Below, piece after piece: positions 34,117 to 43,305 of a stretch of 62,802 bases of DNA (within the stretch, counting starts at the first letter, position 1; each line of letters opens with the position of its first letter). The stretch comes from an uncultured Deferribacteres bacterium (GTDB lineage Bacteria; Zhuqueibacterota; JdFR-76; DREG01): NCBI GenBank assembly GCA_913009825.1, contig CAJVYQ010000028.1, positions 1-62,802 of the forward strand. The letters run 5' to 3'. A program made the translations under genes and the position numbers. The notes below the pieces were generated by a model. It was not told the origin of the DNA, ran no database searches, and saw only the letters and a program-made list of their open reading frames with translations.

Positions 34117-34701
34117 ATGCCCCATTCAAATATATATCAATTGATTTTAAGCCGAAGAACGATCCGGCGTTTTCAACAAAAGGAAATTCCCGGGGAAACA
34201 TTGTCCGAACTGGTTCAGGCCGCCCGATTGGCGCCTTCCGGGAGCAATTTACAGCCTCTGACATCTATAATCGTAAACCGGAAAGAGCTGCTGCCGGAAG
34301 TTTTTTTCACCACCCGCTGGGCCGGTTACATCACACCAAAGGGAACGCCTTCACCAGAGGAGCGTCCCACAGCCTACATAGTTGTTTTGATCAATCGCAA
34401 TATTCGCGCTGCCGGCGGATACCACGACAGCGGTGCGGCGATGATGAGTATGATATTAGCTGCCTGGGAGAAGGGGATCGGTAGCTGCTGGATCGGTTCA
34501 GTTGAAAGAGAACAACTTGCCGCACTGTTAGCAATCCCGGCTCATTTTGAAATTGACTGTGTTTTAGCGCTGGGTTATCCTGCAGAACAACCGGTAGTAG
34601 AGGACTATTCCGGCTCCGTGGAATATTGGAAGGATGAAACGGGTGTACTTCACGTGCCAAAACGAAAGCTGAAAGATATTCTTCACTGGAATGGATTTTA
34701 A
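34117..34701 (+). CDS. Nitroreductase-family FMN-dependent oxidoreductase
   Basis: About 194 residues from ATG 34117; a TTG 12 codons earlier is possible, and no strong ribosome site helps the choice. The FMN-binding N-terminus reads ILSRRTIRRFQQKEIPGE and AARLAPSGSNLQP. GAAMMSMILAAWEKGIGSCW is the central helix and LALGYPAEQ the late flavin-contact loop. These NAD(P)H-dependent enzymes reduce nitroaromatics, flavins, quinones or act as dehalogenases; substrate unknown. It follows the RpiR gene on the same strand. Confidence 0.85.
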   Translation: MPHSNIYQLILSRRTIRRFQQKEIPGETLSELVQAARLAPSGSNLQPLTSIIVNRKELLPEVFFTTRWAGYITPKGTPSPEERPTAYIVVLINRNIRAAGGYHDSGAAMMSMILAAWEKGIGSCWIGSVEREQLAALLAIPAHFEIDCVLALGYPAEQPVVEDYSGSVEYWKDETGVLHVPKRKLKDILHWNGF

Positions 34702-35015
34702 CAGAAGAGGGGACTGCGATTGTTTCAGGAATCCCGGCATGGGATACCATAACGACAGAAACTAAGCCGACTAAACAGGAAACTAAACTATAAAATGAGA
34801 AAAAGCCTGAACCAAAGCCACAAAAAATTCCAAATTGCAGTCCGCTGTTTCGGTCAGCTTTAGCGGATTGTTAGAGTAACTAAAAACTTGACACAGGAAA
34901 ATAAACTTACAAAACCTGGAACAAACCTCCAGAACCAATACGAACACCATGCGGGCAAACCAACCTGCAAAAAAACGTCTCCTTTTTTAGCCAATTTTTT
35001 ACACCGGAACAATCC
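34702..35015. other. Gap before the cohesin-like remnant, no gene seen
   Basis: There is no open frame of note. A hairpin CCGCTGTTTCGGTCAGCTTTAGCGG lies near 34842-34866. The sequence may be decayed coding DNA of the remnant that follows, but I could not translate it convincingly. Confidence 0.3.
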
Positions 35016-35270
35016 ATGAGCATAATAAAACCTTCGGACGGGAAATTCATACCGTCCGCTTTAACATCATATTTCTTGTTTGAGTTAAATGATGTTTCCG
35101 GAAAAGTAAAGTTTGCGGGAATTATTTCAAAATCTATTAATTCGGAAGGTCTTTTACTTAAGTTAAGATTCATCGTTAATAATTCCTTTACGGATGACAG
35201 CACTATTGTAAAAATTAATTGGATAAAATGGAATGAAAGCCATTTCTGTGAAAGCTTTCACACCGGCTAA
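35016..35270 (+). pseudogene. Remnant of a cohesin-like domain from a larger secreted protein
   Basis: An 84-codon frame whose residues resemble the second half of a type I cohesin-like domain: KPSDGKFIPSALTSYFLF, SGKVKFAGIISKSINSEGLL, LKLRFIVNNSFTDDST and ending KINWIKWNES. Cohesin-like modules of this sort occur in large exported FCB proteins. No signal peptide, first half or downstream domain is present. Directly after KWNES the frame runs into a short inverted repeat (35243-35334), which supplies the last codons. I read it as a decayed fragment truncated by a repeat insertion; family assignment is by eye. Confidence 0.45.
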
Positions 35271-35334
35271 AAGAATATTTCTACAATATGGCCTCAGACA
35301 TCTTTTTAAAACCATGGATAAGCTTTCACAGAAA
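35243..35334. repeat. Short inverted repeat at the end of the cohesin-like remnant
   Basis: TTTCTGTGAAAGCTT (35243-35257) is the exact reverse complement of AAGCTTTCACAGAAA (35320-35334), flanking about 62 bp. The ends resemble the TTCCTGTGAA arms of the repeat at 56600-56682. Non-coding. Confidence 0.5.
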
Positions 35335-35346
35335 CAGGCTTATCTG

Positions 35347-36066
35347 TTAGATATCAATATTTTTTGTCTCTATTTGGCAAATAAAAATAAATTGATAAGA
35401 ATACTTTAAAGGTAATAATTTCAACCAAAGATAGAAAAGTACGTTTTTTAGAGGATTTTTTTTACGAATAAAAAATAGATCTTTGTGAACTTTTAAAATT
35501 TTCAAGCCGTTTTCCTGAAGAATATTTCTCCATTCTTTATATAAGTGTAATTCTTCCTGCATTTCTTTTTGCTTAGTGCCAACTATTTTCTTTATTCCCC
35601 ATTTTGATTTAGCATCCAATCGATAATGAATATTATTAGGTACCAAAACACAGAATGTTGCGTCCGGTTTTGCTACTCTTTTCATTTCAAAAATTGCTTT
35701 TGGTATATCTAAAAAATGTTCGAGACTTCCAAGACAAGTAATATAGTCGAAAGATTTTGTTTTAAAACAAATATCTTCACCGGAACATAAAACGATTTGG
35801 CTTTTCTCCACGTTTTCTTTCGCTTCTTTAAGGGCATTTTTTGAAATATCCAGACCAAAAGTTTTAAGACCTTTTTTCTCAGCATTTTTCAAAGTAAGTC
35901 CTTGGCCGCAAGCAATATCGAATAAAGATTTTTCTAAAGGATCTTTAATTTTCAAGTGGTTAATAAATACTTTATAATCGTCTAATCTTCTGCTGGTTCT
36001 GGCTTTATCAGTATAACGTTCATTATAATATTTTTTTACTTCCATAAACTTATTATTTTGTTCCAT
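35347..36066 (-). CDS. Class I SAM-dependent methyltransferase
   Basis: A 239-residue Rossmann-fold methyltransferase. Motif I is LFDIACGQGLTLKNAE, motif II KTFGLDISKNAL, then VLCSGEDI and FDYITCLGSLEHFLDIPKA. It lies last in the minus-strand group sulfotransferase-GT4-methyltransferase, so it may methylate a sugar of the surface polysaccharide. The gene is visibly richer in A/T and Lys/Ile codons than its neighbours, which suggests it arrived separately. It ends close to the repeat-filled gap at 35243-35346. Confidence 0.85.
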   Translation of the reverse strand: MEQNNKFMEVKKYYNERYTDKARTSRRLDDYKVFINHLKIKDPLEKSLFDIACGQGLTLKNAEKKGLKTFGLDISKNALKEAKENVEKSQIVLCSGEDICFKTKSFDYITCLGSLEHFLDIPKAIFEMKRVAKPDATFCVLVPNNIHYRLDAKSKWGIKKIVGTKQKEMQEELHLYKEWRNILQENGLKILKVHKDLFFIRKKNPLKNVLFYLWLKLLPLKYSYQFIFICQIETKNIDI

Positions 36067-36076
36067 AAAAAAGTCC

Positions 36077-37216
36077 TTAAAATGTAGAAAATTTCAATAG
36101 CATCTTCTTAAAATTCCTTCTAAAATAGGAAGAATCAAATTTAGCAATATTCCTAACCAAATCCCGCTTCATTTTTTCCATATTTAACCCCTCGATCCCC
36201 TTCAGCTTCGCAACCGCATCCTCTTTATTTTTGAAGCGCAATTCTGCAAACGGCACAATTTCAACCTGCCCGCCCGAATTGGGAACTATGGGGATACAGC
36301 CGGCGGCGACAGCCTCCACCGTGGAAAGTCCGAACGGTTCATTCCGTAAATTATGCATAAAATATTTTGCGGAATGCAACATTTCCATTGTCTTTTCCTG
36401 CGGGAGGTTGTGAAAAAAGCGGACATTTTTTATATTTTTTTCAGCAACATACTGTTGGCACAAACCGAAGTAACGCCTGCTTTCCCGGTCGCCGATAAAA
36501 CCGATAATATTAAAACGCAGTTCCGGAAATTCTTCGGCAATTTTAATCTGTTCAAGCTGGCGTTTTTCCGGGTTGAACCGGCCCAGTGTGGTTACTTCTT
36601 CCCGCCGCTGCGGCGCAGAATTTCCCCATCTTTTCACATCCACAGGCGGATAGATCACAGTTACGGAATCGGCAGGGCAATCGGGATAAGCCTGCAGAAA
36701 CATGCTTTTGGTAAAACCGGAATCGGCGACAATTGTGTTATTTGCCGTATATTTTCTCAGGCTGTAGAGTTTGCGCAGGGAATTGCGGTAGAACCGGTAG
36801 GTAAAACTCTTTTCCTGCACAAGTTTCCTATCCGGAAAGGCAAGGGAAACATAATCGGTCAGAATCCGCATTTCACGGGGGAAATAAATGTAAGTCAATA
36901 TGGATATGTCCCGCGGCAGAAACAGCAAAGAATTATTTGAGTTGATCAGCAGATCGTAATCTGCACTGCGGGAACGCATCAGATAGTTAAGCAGGACGAT
37001 TTTCAATTCGTAAAATCCGCGGAGGAATTGGGGCAGTTTTTTGATGGAAAAACGGAGACGCTTATCTTTTTTGAAGGAGGGATTTACGCGAAATGTGTAA
37101 ATATCCGGAGCGATGCCCAGTTCATTCAAAACCGCAATCATTTCATTTACAACCCGGATCCTGCCGCCGCCGGTGATAGTATTTTGAAAAACAGCCACTT
37201 TTTGGGGTTCAGTCAA
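36077..37216 (-). CDS. Group 1 (GT4) glycosyltransferase
   Basis: GT-B fold retaining glycosyltransferase of 379 residues. N-terminal VAVFQNTITGGGRIRVVNEM has the glycine-rich acceptor loop. The C-terminal half has TLGRFNPEKRQLEQIKIAEE and EPFGLSTVEAVAAGCIPIVP, with the EPFGxxxxE donor-site motif of ALG2/ALG11-like and other GT4 enzymes. Between the sulfotransferase (20 bp upstream) and the methyltransferase (10 bp downstream), it forms part of a polysaccharide-modification operon. The sugar is unknown. Confidence 0.87.
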   Translation of the reverse strand: MTEPQKVAVFQNTITGGGRIRVVNEMIAVLNELGIAPDIYTFRVNPSFKKDKRLRFSIKKLPQFLRGFYELKIVLLNYLMRSRSADYDLLINSNNSLLFLPRDISILTYIYFPREMRILTDYVSLAFPDRKLVQEKSFTYRFYRNSLRKLYSLRKYTANNTIVADSGFTKSMFLQAYPDCPADSVTVIYPPVDVKRWGNSAPQRREEVTTLGRFNPEKRQLEQIKIAEEFPELRFNIIGFIGDRESRRYFGLCQQYVAEKNIKNVRFFHNLPQEKTMEMLHSAKYFMHNLRNEPFGLSTVEAVAAGCIPIVPNSGGQVEIVPFAELRFKNKEDAVAKLKGIEGLNMEKMKRDLVRNIAKFDSSYFRRNFKKMLLKFSTF

Positions 37217-37236
37217 AAGCTTCTCTCCCCGCCCGC

Positions 37237-38133
37237 TCAGAGTTTATACCCGTACTTTCCCGCGAGCGGTGTTAAATTTTTCAAAGCCGTTTTGTCCGAT
37301 TCCGGCCAATCTTCGTATTTGGGATACTTCCTTTTTTTCTGCACATTCACCGGATGTTGTATCATCTTTGCCACTCGTTTGGGGTTGAAATCGTTTAAAT
37401 GCAAAAATTCATAGATTTTTTTTGTTATTTCGATGTGAGTAAAAAGATCTTCCGCCCGGATAAAAAGAAAATCTTCCGGTTTCAGCGTCGCTGTAAAATC
37501 TGCAATGAAGCGGTTGGTTTCATTCCAGAGCCAGCCGATCTTTTCGATGAGGGAAAACCTGTCCCATTTTTCGGCTGCTTCTCCCTGAATCGGTACGATG
37601 CGCCCCAGGTCGTGATCCTCCGTGCCGGAGTACCATTTCCTGCGCAGGCCGCTGCGGACAAAATCGGCCGGGCGGCGTGTCAGATGAATGAACACCGCGT
37701 TGGGAAAAACCCGGCGGATAACCGGGGCAAAAAAAGTGATGCGGTTGTTGGTTTCGATGAAAATTTGGTTGTGCAGCGCAGCTTCGAAAATCAGCTCTTC
37801 CCGGGCGCTTTTGAAGGTTTCGGCAAAAATTTCCGGTTGCCTGTCGATCTCTTCGTAGGCGCGTTTGGAAGCGCGGATCAACTCCGGCCGGGGAGCGTGA
37901 ACCGCGTGCGCATTCGGCGCCGGCAGAAGCAGGCGGTTAAGGAGCAGCGTGCCGGCCCTGCCGGTGGACAAAACGAAAGCCGGGCGTACATTTTGCCAGT
38001 TTTGTTTCTCGCAGTCAATCATGGTAAGGGCTTGCTGCGGCGCCGCCCGGTTGGCCGCACCGCGCAATTTACGCACTACAATCTCCAGCTTGTCGGAAAG
38101 CGAGAAGAAAAAATGTCTGGCCGGCTGGCTCAT
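37237..38133 (-). CDS. Sulfotransferase-family protein
   Basis: A 298-residue protein with the PAPS 5'-phosphosulfate loop near residue 55 (PAFVLSTGRAGTLLLNRLLL) and a 3'-phosphate region in VFIHLTRRPADFVRSGLRRK, where the R-x-P-x-x-x-x-x-S pattern is typical of carbohydrate sulfotransferases. It probably transfers sulfate to a surface glycan. It is the first gene of the minus-strand group and has a good candidate promoter 120 bp upstream (38254-38282). Confidence 0.8.
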   Translation of the reverse strand: MSQPARHFFFSLSDKLEIVVRKLRGAANRAAPQQALTMIDCEKQNWQNVRPAFVLSTGRAGTLLLNRLLLPAPNAHAVHAPRPELIRASKRAYEEIDRQPEIFAETFKSAREELIFEAALHNQIFIETNNRITFFAPVIRRVFPNAVFIHLTRRPADFVRSGLRRKWYSGTEDHDLGRIVPIQGEAAEKWDRFSLIEKIGWLWNETNRFIADFTATLKPEDFLFIRAEDLFTHIEITKKIYEFLHLNDFNPKRVAKMIQHPVNVQKKRKYPKYEDWPESDKTALKNLTPLAGKYGYKL

Positions 38134-38253
38134 TGAACCCCGCAGAATAAAAGTAAGATCATCAATTTTTGCTTGAACCCATTCGTGCTATTTGCGCAAT
38201 TCGCGGGCTAAATAACGGTTCAAATAAAAATGTTATCTGTCCGATTGTCACTT

Positions 38254-38282
38254 AATTTATGAAGTGCCGGAATCTTTGTCAA
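38254..38282 (-). promoter_or_regulatory. Candidate promoter of the sulfotransferase operon
   Basis: On the minus strand TTGACA (38277-38282) and TAAATT (38254-38259) are 17 bp apart, in the 308-bp divergent gap between the sulfotransferase and flippase genes. The leader would be about 115 nt. The -10 matches only 4 of 6. No equally good promoter was seen for the plus-strand flippase. Confidence 0.5.
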
Positions 38283-38441
38283 CAAAATACTAAAATTCCT
38301 TGAATAAAAAATGGCGGATCGATATATTGATAAGGAATTGTTTTTCAAAAATCAGCCTGCAAAACTGATGAAATTTTTAAATACCTTTTTTAAAGAGTTC
38401 CTGTTTTTTAGTCTGCTTTCAACAGAATAGATAAAAACGGC

Positions 38442-39902
38442 ATGGCAGAAAATCAAAGCATAGATTCGGAATTAAGACGGGTCGGAAAAAATACGGCTAT
38501 TTACAGCATCGGTAACATCGGCGTAAAAGTGGTTTCTTTCCTGCTCATTCCGGTTTACACCCATTATCTCAGTTTGTACGATGTTGGTATCATCGTACTG
38601 CTGGAACTGATAGAAGTTCTTTACGGCTACGTAGCGCCGCTGGGTGTTCTCAATTCAACCTTCCGGTTTTTTTACAGCGCGAAACAAGAGGGACGGGAAA
38701 AACGTTTTTGGGCCAGTAATTTCTATTTTGTTTTTGTTGTGAATATTTTCCTGCTCATCATCCTCATCCTCACCGGCAATACCGGCGCCCGTATCATTCT
38801 TTCCGATGCAAGCCTGACCCGCCTGATGCAGATATTTTATGTAACGCTTTTTTTGGGGCTGACACGTATTTTTTTACTGAACCTACTGCGGATTTATGAA
38901 AAACCGGTACCCTTCATCTTCATCGTTTTTATCTATTTTCTGCTGGTGATGTCGTTGAATGTCTGGTTCATTGTGGGGCTGAACCTTGGATTATGGGGCG
39001 TCGTTTGGGCCAAACTGATCACATCGAGCATCCTGTTTATTTTCGCCTTCGCTTATTTAGTCCGGCATTTCGGTTTCCGGTTTGATAAGTCCGACCTGAT
39101 CCGTTCTCTGTCGTACGGCGCGCCCATGATTCTGCACGGCGTCAGCCTGCTGATTCTCTCCCTGTCGGACCGTTTTCTCATCAAAGAGATCATTTCCGTA
39201 GAGTCCAGCGGCATTTACGGTATCGCCTACAAGTTCGGCATGGTAATGAATATGGCGCTGGTGACACCTTTCATCCAGGCGTGGCAGCCCATGCTGTTCC
39301 GTCTGGAAAATCGCCCGGAGCAGAAACAAACTTATCAGAAAACAGCGCTCTATTTCGTGCAAATCGGCATCATCCTCTGGCTGCTTGTCTCTGTAGGCGG
39401 CAAATATTTAATCAAATGGACCACCACCGAACCGTATCATGTAGGGACGATTTTGGTACCGTTCATCGCTTTCGGCTATTTTTTGTATGGCCTGCAGGAC
39501 ATTTTGAAGGCGGGCGCGCTGCTTAAAAACCTGACCATGCGGGTTACGGTTTTGGGAATGACCGCCGCCATGCTGAACGTCATTTTAAATCTGTTTATGA
39601 TCCCCGGATACGGTCTGTTGGGCGCGGCGATGGTTACGGTGATCTCGTATCTGATTTTACTCCTGCTGATCCTTAATCTTTCCCAGCGACATTTTTATGT
39701 GAACTGGCTGTGGGGAAAGATGATACGTGTTGCGGCGCTGGGTATTGGCATCTACTTTTTGAGCCTGAAAGAGTTGTCTTCCGCAAATCTCTCTTTTTTG
39801 AAAGATGTTCTCGTCGTGATTTTGCTGCCGGTTCTGATGATCGTTTTCCGTTTGATTTCCGTTGCCGAAATCCGCCGCTTTTTACAGGGGTTCCGCAAAT
39901 AA
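38442..39902 (+). CDS. Oligosaccharide flippase (Wzx/MATE-like polysaccharide transporter)
   Basis: A 486-residue polytopic membrane protein with 12-14 hydrophobic helices. The N-terminus NTAIYSIGNIGVKVVSFLLI and PVYTHYLSLYDVGI is characteristic of the Wzx/PST (polysaccharide_synt) family, as is SLSDRFLIKEIISVESSGIY in the middle. It flips lipid-linked oligosaccharide across the inner membrane. It is divergent from the sulfotransferase operon and followed by the YfhO gene, making this a compact surface-polysaccharide locus. No Wzy polymerase is recognised. Confidence 0.87.
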   Translation: MAENQSIDSELRRVGKNTAIYSIGNIGVKVVSFLLIPVYTHYLSLYDVGIIVLLELIEVLYGYVAPLGVLNSTFRFFYSAKQEGREKRFWASNFYFVFVVNIFLLIILILTGNTGARIILSDASLTRLMQIFYVTLFLGLTRIFLLNLLRIYEKPVPFIFIVFIYFLLVMSLNVWFIVGLNLGLWGVVWAKLITSSILFIFAFAYLVRHFGFRFDKSDLIRSLSYGAPMILHGVSLLILSLSDRFLIKEIISVESSGIYGIAYKFGMVMNMALVTPFIQAWQPMLFRLENRPEQKQTYQKTALYFVQIGIILWLLVSVGGKYLIKWTTTEPYHVGTILVPFIAFGYFLYGLQDILKAGALLKNLTMRVTVLGMTAAMLNVILNLFMIPGYGLLGAAMVTVISYLILLLLILNLSQRHFYVNWLWGKMIRVAALGIGIYFLSLKELSSANLSFLKDVLVVILLPVLMIVFRLISVAEIRRFLQGFRK

Positions 39903-40044
39903 TAGTAATCCCGCGACCGATTCCGGAAAATTTCATTTTACCTGTTGTTTTTGAGGGATATTCATTTTATTTTTAAATAATCCATTCTTCACTGTTTAAT
40001 AGAACAGCCAGACTATTTCAACTTACGGCAAACGGAGATTTCAA

Positions 40045-42570
40045 ATGGTTCAAAAAAAGAGAAAGAAAAAATCACAGAAACCGGAAAAAACAACATCCGT
40101 TAAAATAGATATCTCATCTGTTTCATCTTTCTTCGATAAGCATCCCCATGCGCTGCCGATGATTCTGCTGCTGGCACTGCTTTTGCTGTTTTTCAACCAG
40201 ATGATGTTTTCCGGCAAAACACTTCTGCCGCCGGATAAAGTTACCTCTATCAGTTACGAACCGTTTGTCCAACAGTCCTTCAAAAGCGGCGAATATCCGC
40301 TCTGGTATCCTTATATTTTCAGCGGCATGCCCTCCTTTGCCAGCTTGACACGGGCGCCATTTGTGGACATTTTGAGCTGGTCGATCAAAGGGATTCTTTA
40401 TTTGATCTCATACATTTTCCCGCTGCCGGCTTTTACGCTGATTTTTATCAATTATTTTCTACTGGGATTTTTCACCTATCTGCTCCTGATGCGCATAACC
40501 AAGATCCGTACCATTGCCTTGTTCGCCGCGCTGACGCTGGCCTTCCAGCCGGCGATCATCGCCTTTTCCGCTTTCGGGCACAACACAAAATTGTCCACCG
40601 TCCTGTTGATCCCTCTCATTTTCCTGTTAGCCGAAGAGGTGCTGGAACGGCGGCGAATGCTTCACTTCGCCCTGTTGGCGCTGGCTGTGGGCCTGCAGAT
40701 GCTGAAAGCACACACGCAAATGTCCTACTACACTTTCATGTTCACCGGCCTGTTTGCCATTTACTGGGTCATTGATTCCATGAGAAAAAAACGGCCGGTT
40801 TCCGGCATTTTCAAATCGCTTGGAGTTTTGGCCGCCGCGCTGCTCATCGGCATTGCCATGTCTTCCTGGCTTTATCTTTCGGTGCAGGAGTACGCCCACT
40901 ATTCCATCCGCGGCGGTGGTGGCCTGGATTACAATTACGCTTCCAGTTGGTCTTTTTCACCGCTGGAAACGCTCACTTTTTTTGTCCCCTCTTTCGTCGG
41001 ATTCGGCGGCCAGACTTATTGGGGACACATGCCGTTCACCAGCTTTCCCATGTATATGGGCATCATTCCCCTTTTCTTTGCCGGACTGGCCCTGGTCATT
41101 CGCCGGGATCGAACCGTGTGGTTCCTGGGCCTGACCGCGGTTCTGGCTCTGTTGATTTCATACGGGAAGGAATTTTCCCTGTTCTACGATCTTCTGTTCC
41201 GCTACCTGCCCTATTTTAACAAGTTTCGCGTGCCGAGTATGATCTTAATCCTGGTGCAATTTTCCGTAGCAGTACTGGCTGCGCTAAGCTTGCATTCGCT
41301 GTGGCAAATGTCCGGCCAATCCATTTCGGCGGAGATGAGAAAGCGGATCAAGCTGTATGTGTATATTTTCAGCGGCATTGCCGGGCTTATTTTTCTCTAT
41401 CTCCTGGCGGCGAAGAGTTCCGTCATCGGTCATATCGCCGCTTCCGGGAAAGTTGCCGATCCCCGGGTGCAGGAGCAAAGTTATCGCATGGCCATGAATG
41501 ACGCCGTTTTAATGATCATTTTTACCGCCATCAGCATTGTGCTGCTGCTGGCCCGGCTCAATCAAAAGATCAAAGCAAGCAGCTTTGTTTACGCCGTCAT
41601 TGCCGTCACCGTACTTAACCTGTGGCTGACCGATTTTAAAATCATCGACCCGAAGCCCAAAACCAGCAGGGAAAACTTTTTCCGGGCGGATGATGTAGTC
41701 AAATTTTTAAAATCAGACAAGACACAATATCGCATTTTACCGGTTTTTGATAATCGACCCGCCAACTGGTACGCCTATCATTTTATTCAAAGCGCCACCG
41801 GTTACCACGCGGCAAAGTTGAAAATTTATCAGGAGATGCTGGAAGAAACCGGCTTCCCCCGCAATTTTTTGCTGAAATATCTGAAGCCGGTGACGCAAAA
41901 CGGACGCCGGACCATGGCTTTCCGCGCTCCCGCAGAAATTGATGCCAAACAGCGGCGTCTCCATCAAAATGTGCTGCGCATGTTAAATGTAAAATATATC
42001 ATCACGCCCTACGCTTTTTCCGATTCCGGTTACAAGCCGGTGTTCCGGGGCAGTAAAAATATTTTTCAAAATCTTGCAGTGTTGCCACGCGCGTTTTTTG
42101 TGGATGAAGTAAAAAAAGTAAGTTCCAAAGAAGCGGTTTTTGCCAGTCTGCAATCAGTCGATTTTGATCCGGCACGGCAGGCAATGATCTACAAAGACCC
42201 GCCGTTTCGGGCGAGCGCTGCTTCGGGAAACCGGGCTACACTGACCACATGGGGCAACCGCCATCTTAAATTTGACCTTGCTGCGCAAAACGCCGGATTT
42301 CTGGTTATTAGTGAAATATTTTATCCGGCTGGCTGGCACGCCGAACTGGACGGCAAAGAGGTTGAAATCTATCAAACCAACCACATTCTGCGGGGCGTGT
42401 TTGTACCGGCGGGCCGGCATGTATTAACGCTTACTTTTCATCCGAAGCGGTTCTACATCGGCTTCTGGATTACGGCCGTTCTGTTTGTGGTATGTCTTGC
42501 GATGGTGGTGGTTGCTTACAGGAAACAGAAAAAAAGCGATCCGGGCAGGGAGATTAAAAATCTGAATTAA
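40045..42570 (+). CDS. YfhO-family membrane glycosyltransferase-like protein
   Basis: An 841-residue integral membrane protein. A basic N-tail (KKRKKKSQKPEK) is followed by a first helix (PMILLLALLLLFFN), then the extracytoplasmic PDKVTSISYEPF...SGEYPLWYPYIFSGMPSF region conserved in YfhO proteins (compare LWNPYIFSGMP), about a dozen helices and a C-terminal soluble domain (ISEIFYPAGWHAELDGKEVE, VPAGRHVLTLTFHPKRF) before a last helix. YfhO relatives are GT-C fold enzymes; in Gram-positives they glycosylate lipoteichoic acid. Here it lies 142 bp after the flippase and probably decorates the surface glycan. Confidence 0.85.
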   Translation: MVQKKRKKKSQKPEKTTSVKIDISSVSSFFDKHPHALPMILLLALLLLFFNQMMFSGKTLLPPDKVTSISYEPFVQQSFKSGEYPLWYPYIFSGMPSFASLTRAPFVDILSWSIKGILYLISYIFPLPAFTLIFINYFLLGFFTYLLLMRITKIRTIALFAALTLAFQPAIIAFSAFGHNTKLSTVLLIPLIFLLAEEVLERRRMLHFALLALAVGLQMLKAHTQMSYYTFMFTGLFAIYWVIDSMRKKRPVSGIFKSLGVLAAALLIGIAMSSWLYLSVQEYAHYSIRGGGGLDYNYASSWSFSPLETLTFFVPSFVGFGGQTYWGHMPFTSFPMYMGIIPLFFAGLALVIRRDRTVWFLGLTAVLALLISYGKEFSLFYDLLFRYLPYFNKFRVPSMILILVQFSVAVLAALSLHSLWQMSGQSISAEMRKRIKLYVYIFSGIAGLIFLYLLAAKSSVIGHIAASGKVADPRVQEQSYRMAMNDAVLMIIFTAISIVLLLARLNQKIKASSFVYAVIAVTVLNLWLTDFKIIDPKPKTSRENFFRADDVVKFLKSDKTQYRILPVFDNRPANWYAYHFIQSATGYHAAKLKIYQEMLEETGFPRNFLLKYLKPVTQNGRRTMAFRAPAEIDAKQRRLHQNVLRMLNVKYIITPYAFSDSGYKPVFRGSKNIFQNLAVLPRAFFVDEVKKVSSKEAVFASLQSVDFDPARQAMIYKDPPFRASAASGNRATLTTWGNRHLKFDLAAQNAGFLVISEIFYPAGWHAELDGKEVEIYQTNHILRGVFVPAGRHVLTLTFHPKRFYIGFWITAVLFVVCLAMVVVAYRKQKKSDPGREIKNLN

Positions 42571-42588
42571 TCAGGAAATGTAACATAA

Positions 42589-42778
42589 ACCTAAATTGAG
42601 CGATTCTCATATCATTCAGCCTGCCCGATGAACCGCCCGCCTGTGCGGACAGGCAGGCAGGAATCTTGTTGGTTTGGTGCACGGAACTAACAAGATTCTT
42701 TCCCGCCTGTGGCCGGGCAGGCAGAAAGACAAAACTCTTTGAGTGGTCGTTTCAAGCTAAGAATCGCTCGATTCAGGT
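42589..42778. repeat. MITE-like element, family 2 (ACCTGAATTGAGCGATTCT ends)
   Basis: ACCTAAATTGAGCGATTCT (42589-42607) and AGAATCGCTCGATTCAGGT (42760-42778) are reverse complements at 17 of 19 positions. Inside are GAATCTTGTT/AACAAGATTC and several CCTGCCCG-type palindromes. The same end (TCGCTCAATTCAGGTTACA) is seen at about 25243-25260, and a relative lies near 56515. Non-coding; fills the YfhO to 42820 gap. Confidence 0.6.
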
Positions 42779-42819
42779 CTTTCTAAGTTACAAAATTTTA
42801 GTGGCAAAATTGTTAGACT

Positions 42820-43071
42820 TCAATTTACCGGATAGGGATCACTTTTTATATAGCCGGTGCACCGGGTTTCTTCGCACGCGTAGCAGGTGAAGAACCAGCC
42901 GTCCGCATCCGGCTCGATGGAAACCGGCGGGTCATCGGGGTCGATTTTTTCCTGCATACAGAAGGGGCAATGTCGAAGAAAATCGACCATTAGTTGTTTC
43001 ACTTCAATGGGGATCAAAGCGTCATGAAGCGAAAGTTTTTTAAGTACTGTTGTCTGCAAATTATTTTCCAT
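42820..43071 (-). CDS. Small zinc-ribbon-like protein of unknown function
   Basis: About 83 residues from the ATG at 43071; an in-frame ATG further upstream would add 22 poorly conserved-looking residues. It has two Cys pairs, HCPFC and CYAC, plus a third Cys (EETRCTGY) spaced as in a zinc ribbon or a degenerate DnaK-suppressor-type finger, and an N-terminal helix. I do not recognise a family. It stands alone on the minus strand between YfhO and comEC. The two cysteine pairs and the intact frame support it as real, but it is short. Confidence 0.5.
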   Translation of the reverse strand: MENNLQTTVLKKLSLHDALIPIEVKQLMVDFLRHCPFCMQEKIDPDDPPVSIEPDADGWFFTCYACEETRCTGYIKSDPYPVN

Positions 43072-43305
43072 ATCCGGTTTCTGAATATCAGGTTTCCATA
43101 TAATAAAAATAACCGTATCTTTTCTACTCATTATCAATAAATATGCCAGAGAATAAACCAGGTTATTAACGCTAAGTCTATTATTTACAATAAGCGAAAC
43201 AAACTGATTTTCAAAGATATTTGACGCAATCTGTTCGCAGGAAACACACTGTTCCGATTTGGGAAAATTTACATTCAGCCTTCACAATTTTAAAATCAGA
43301 CTAAA

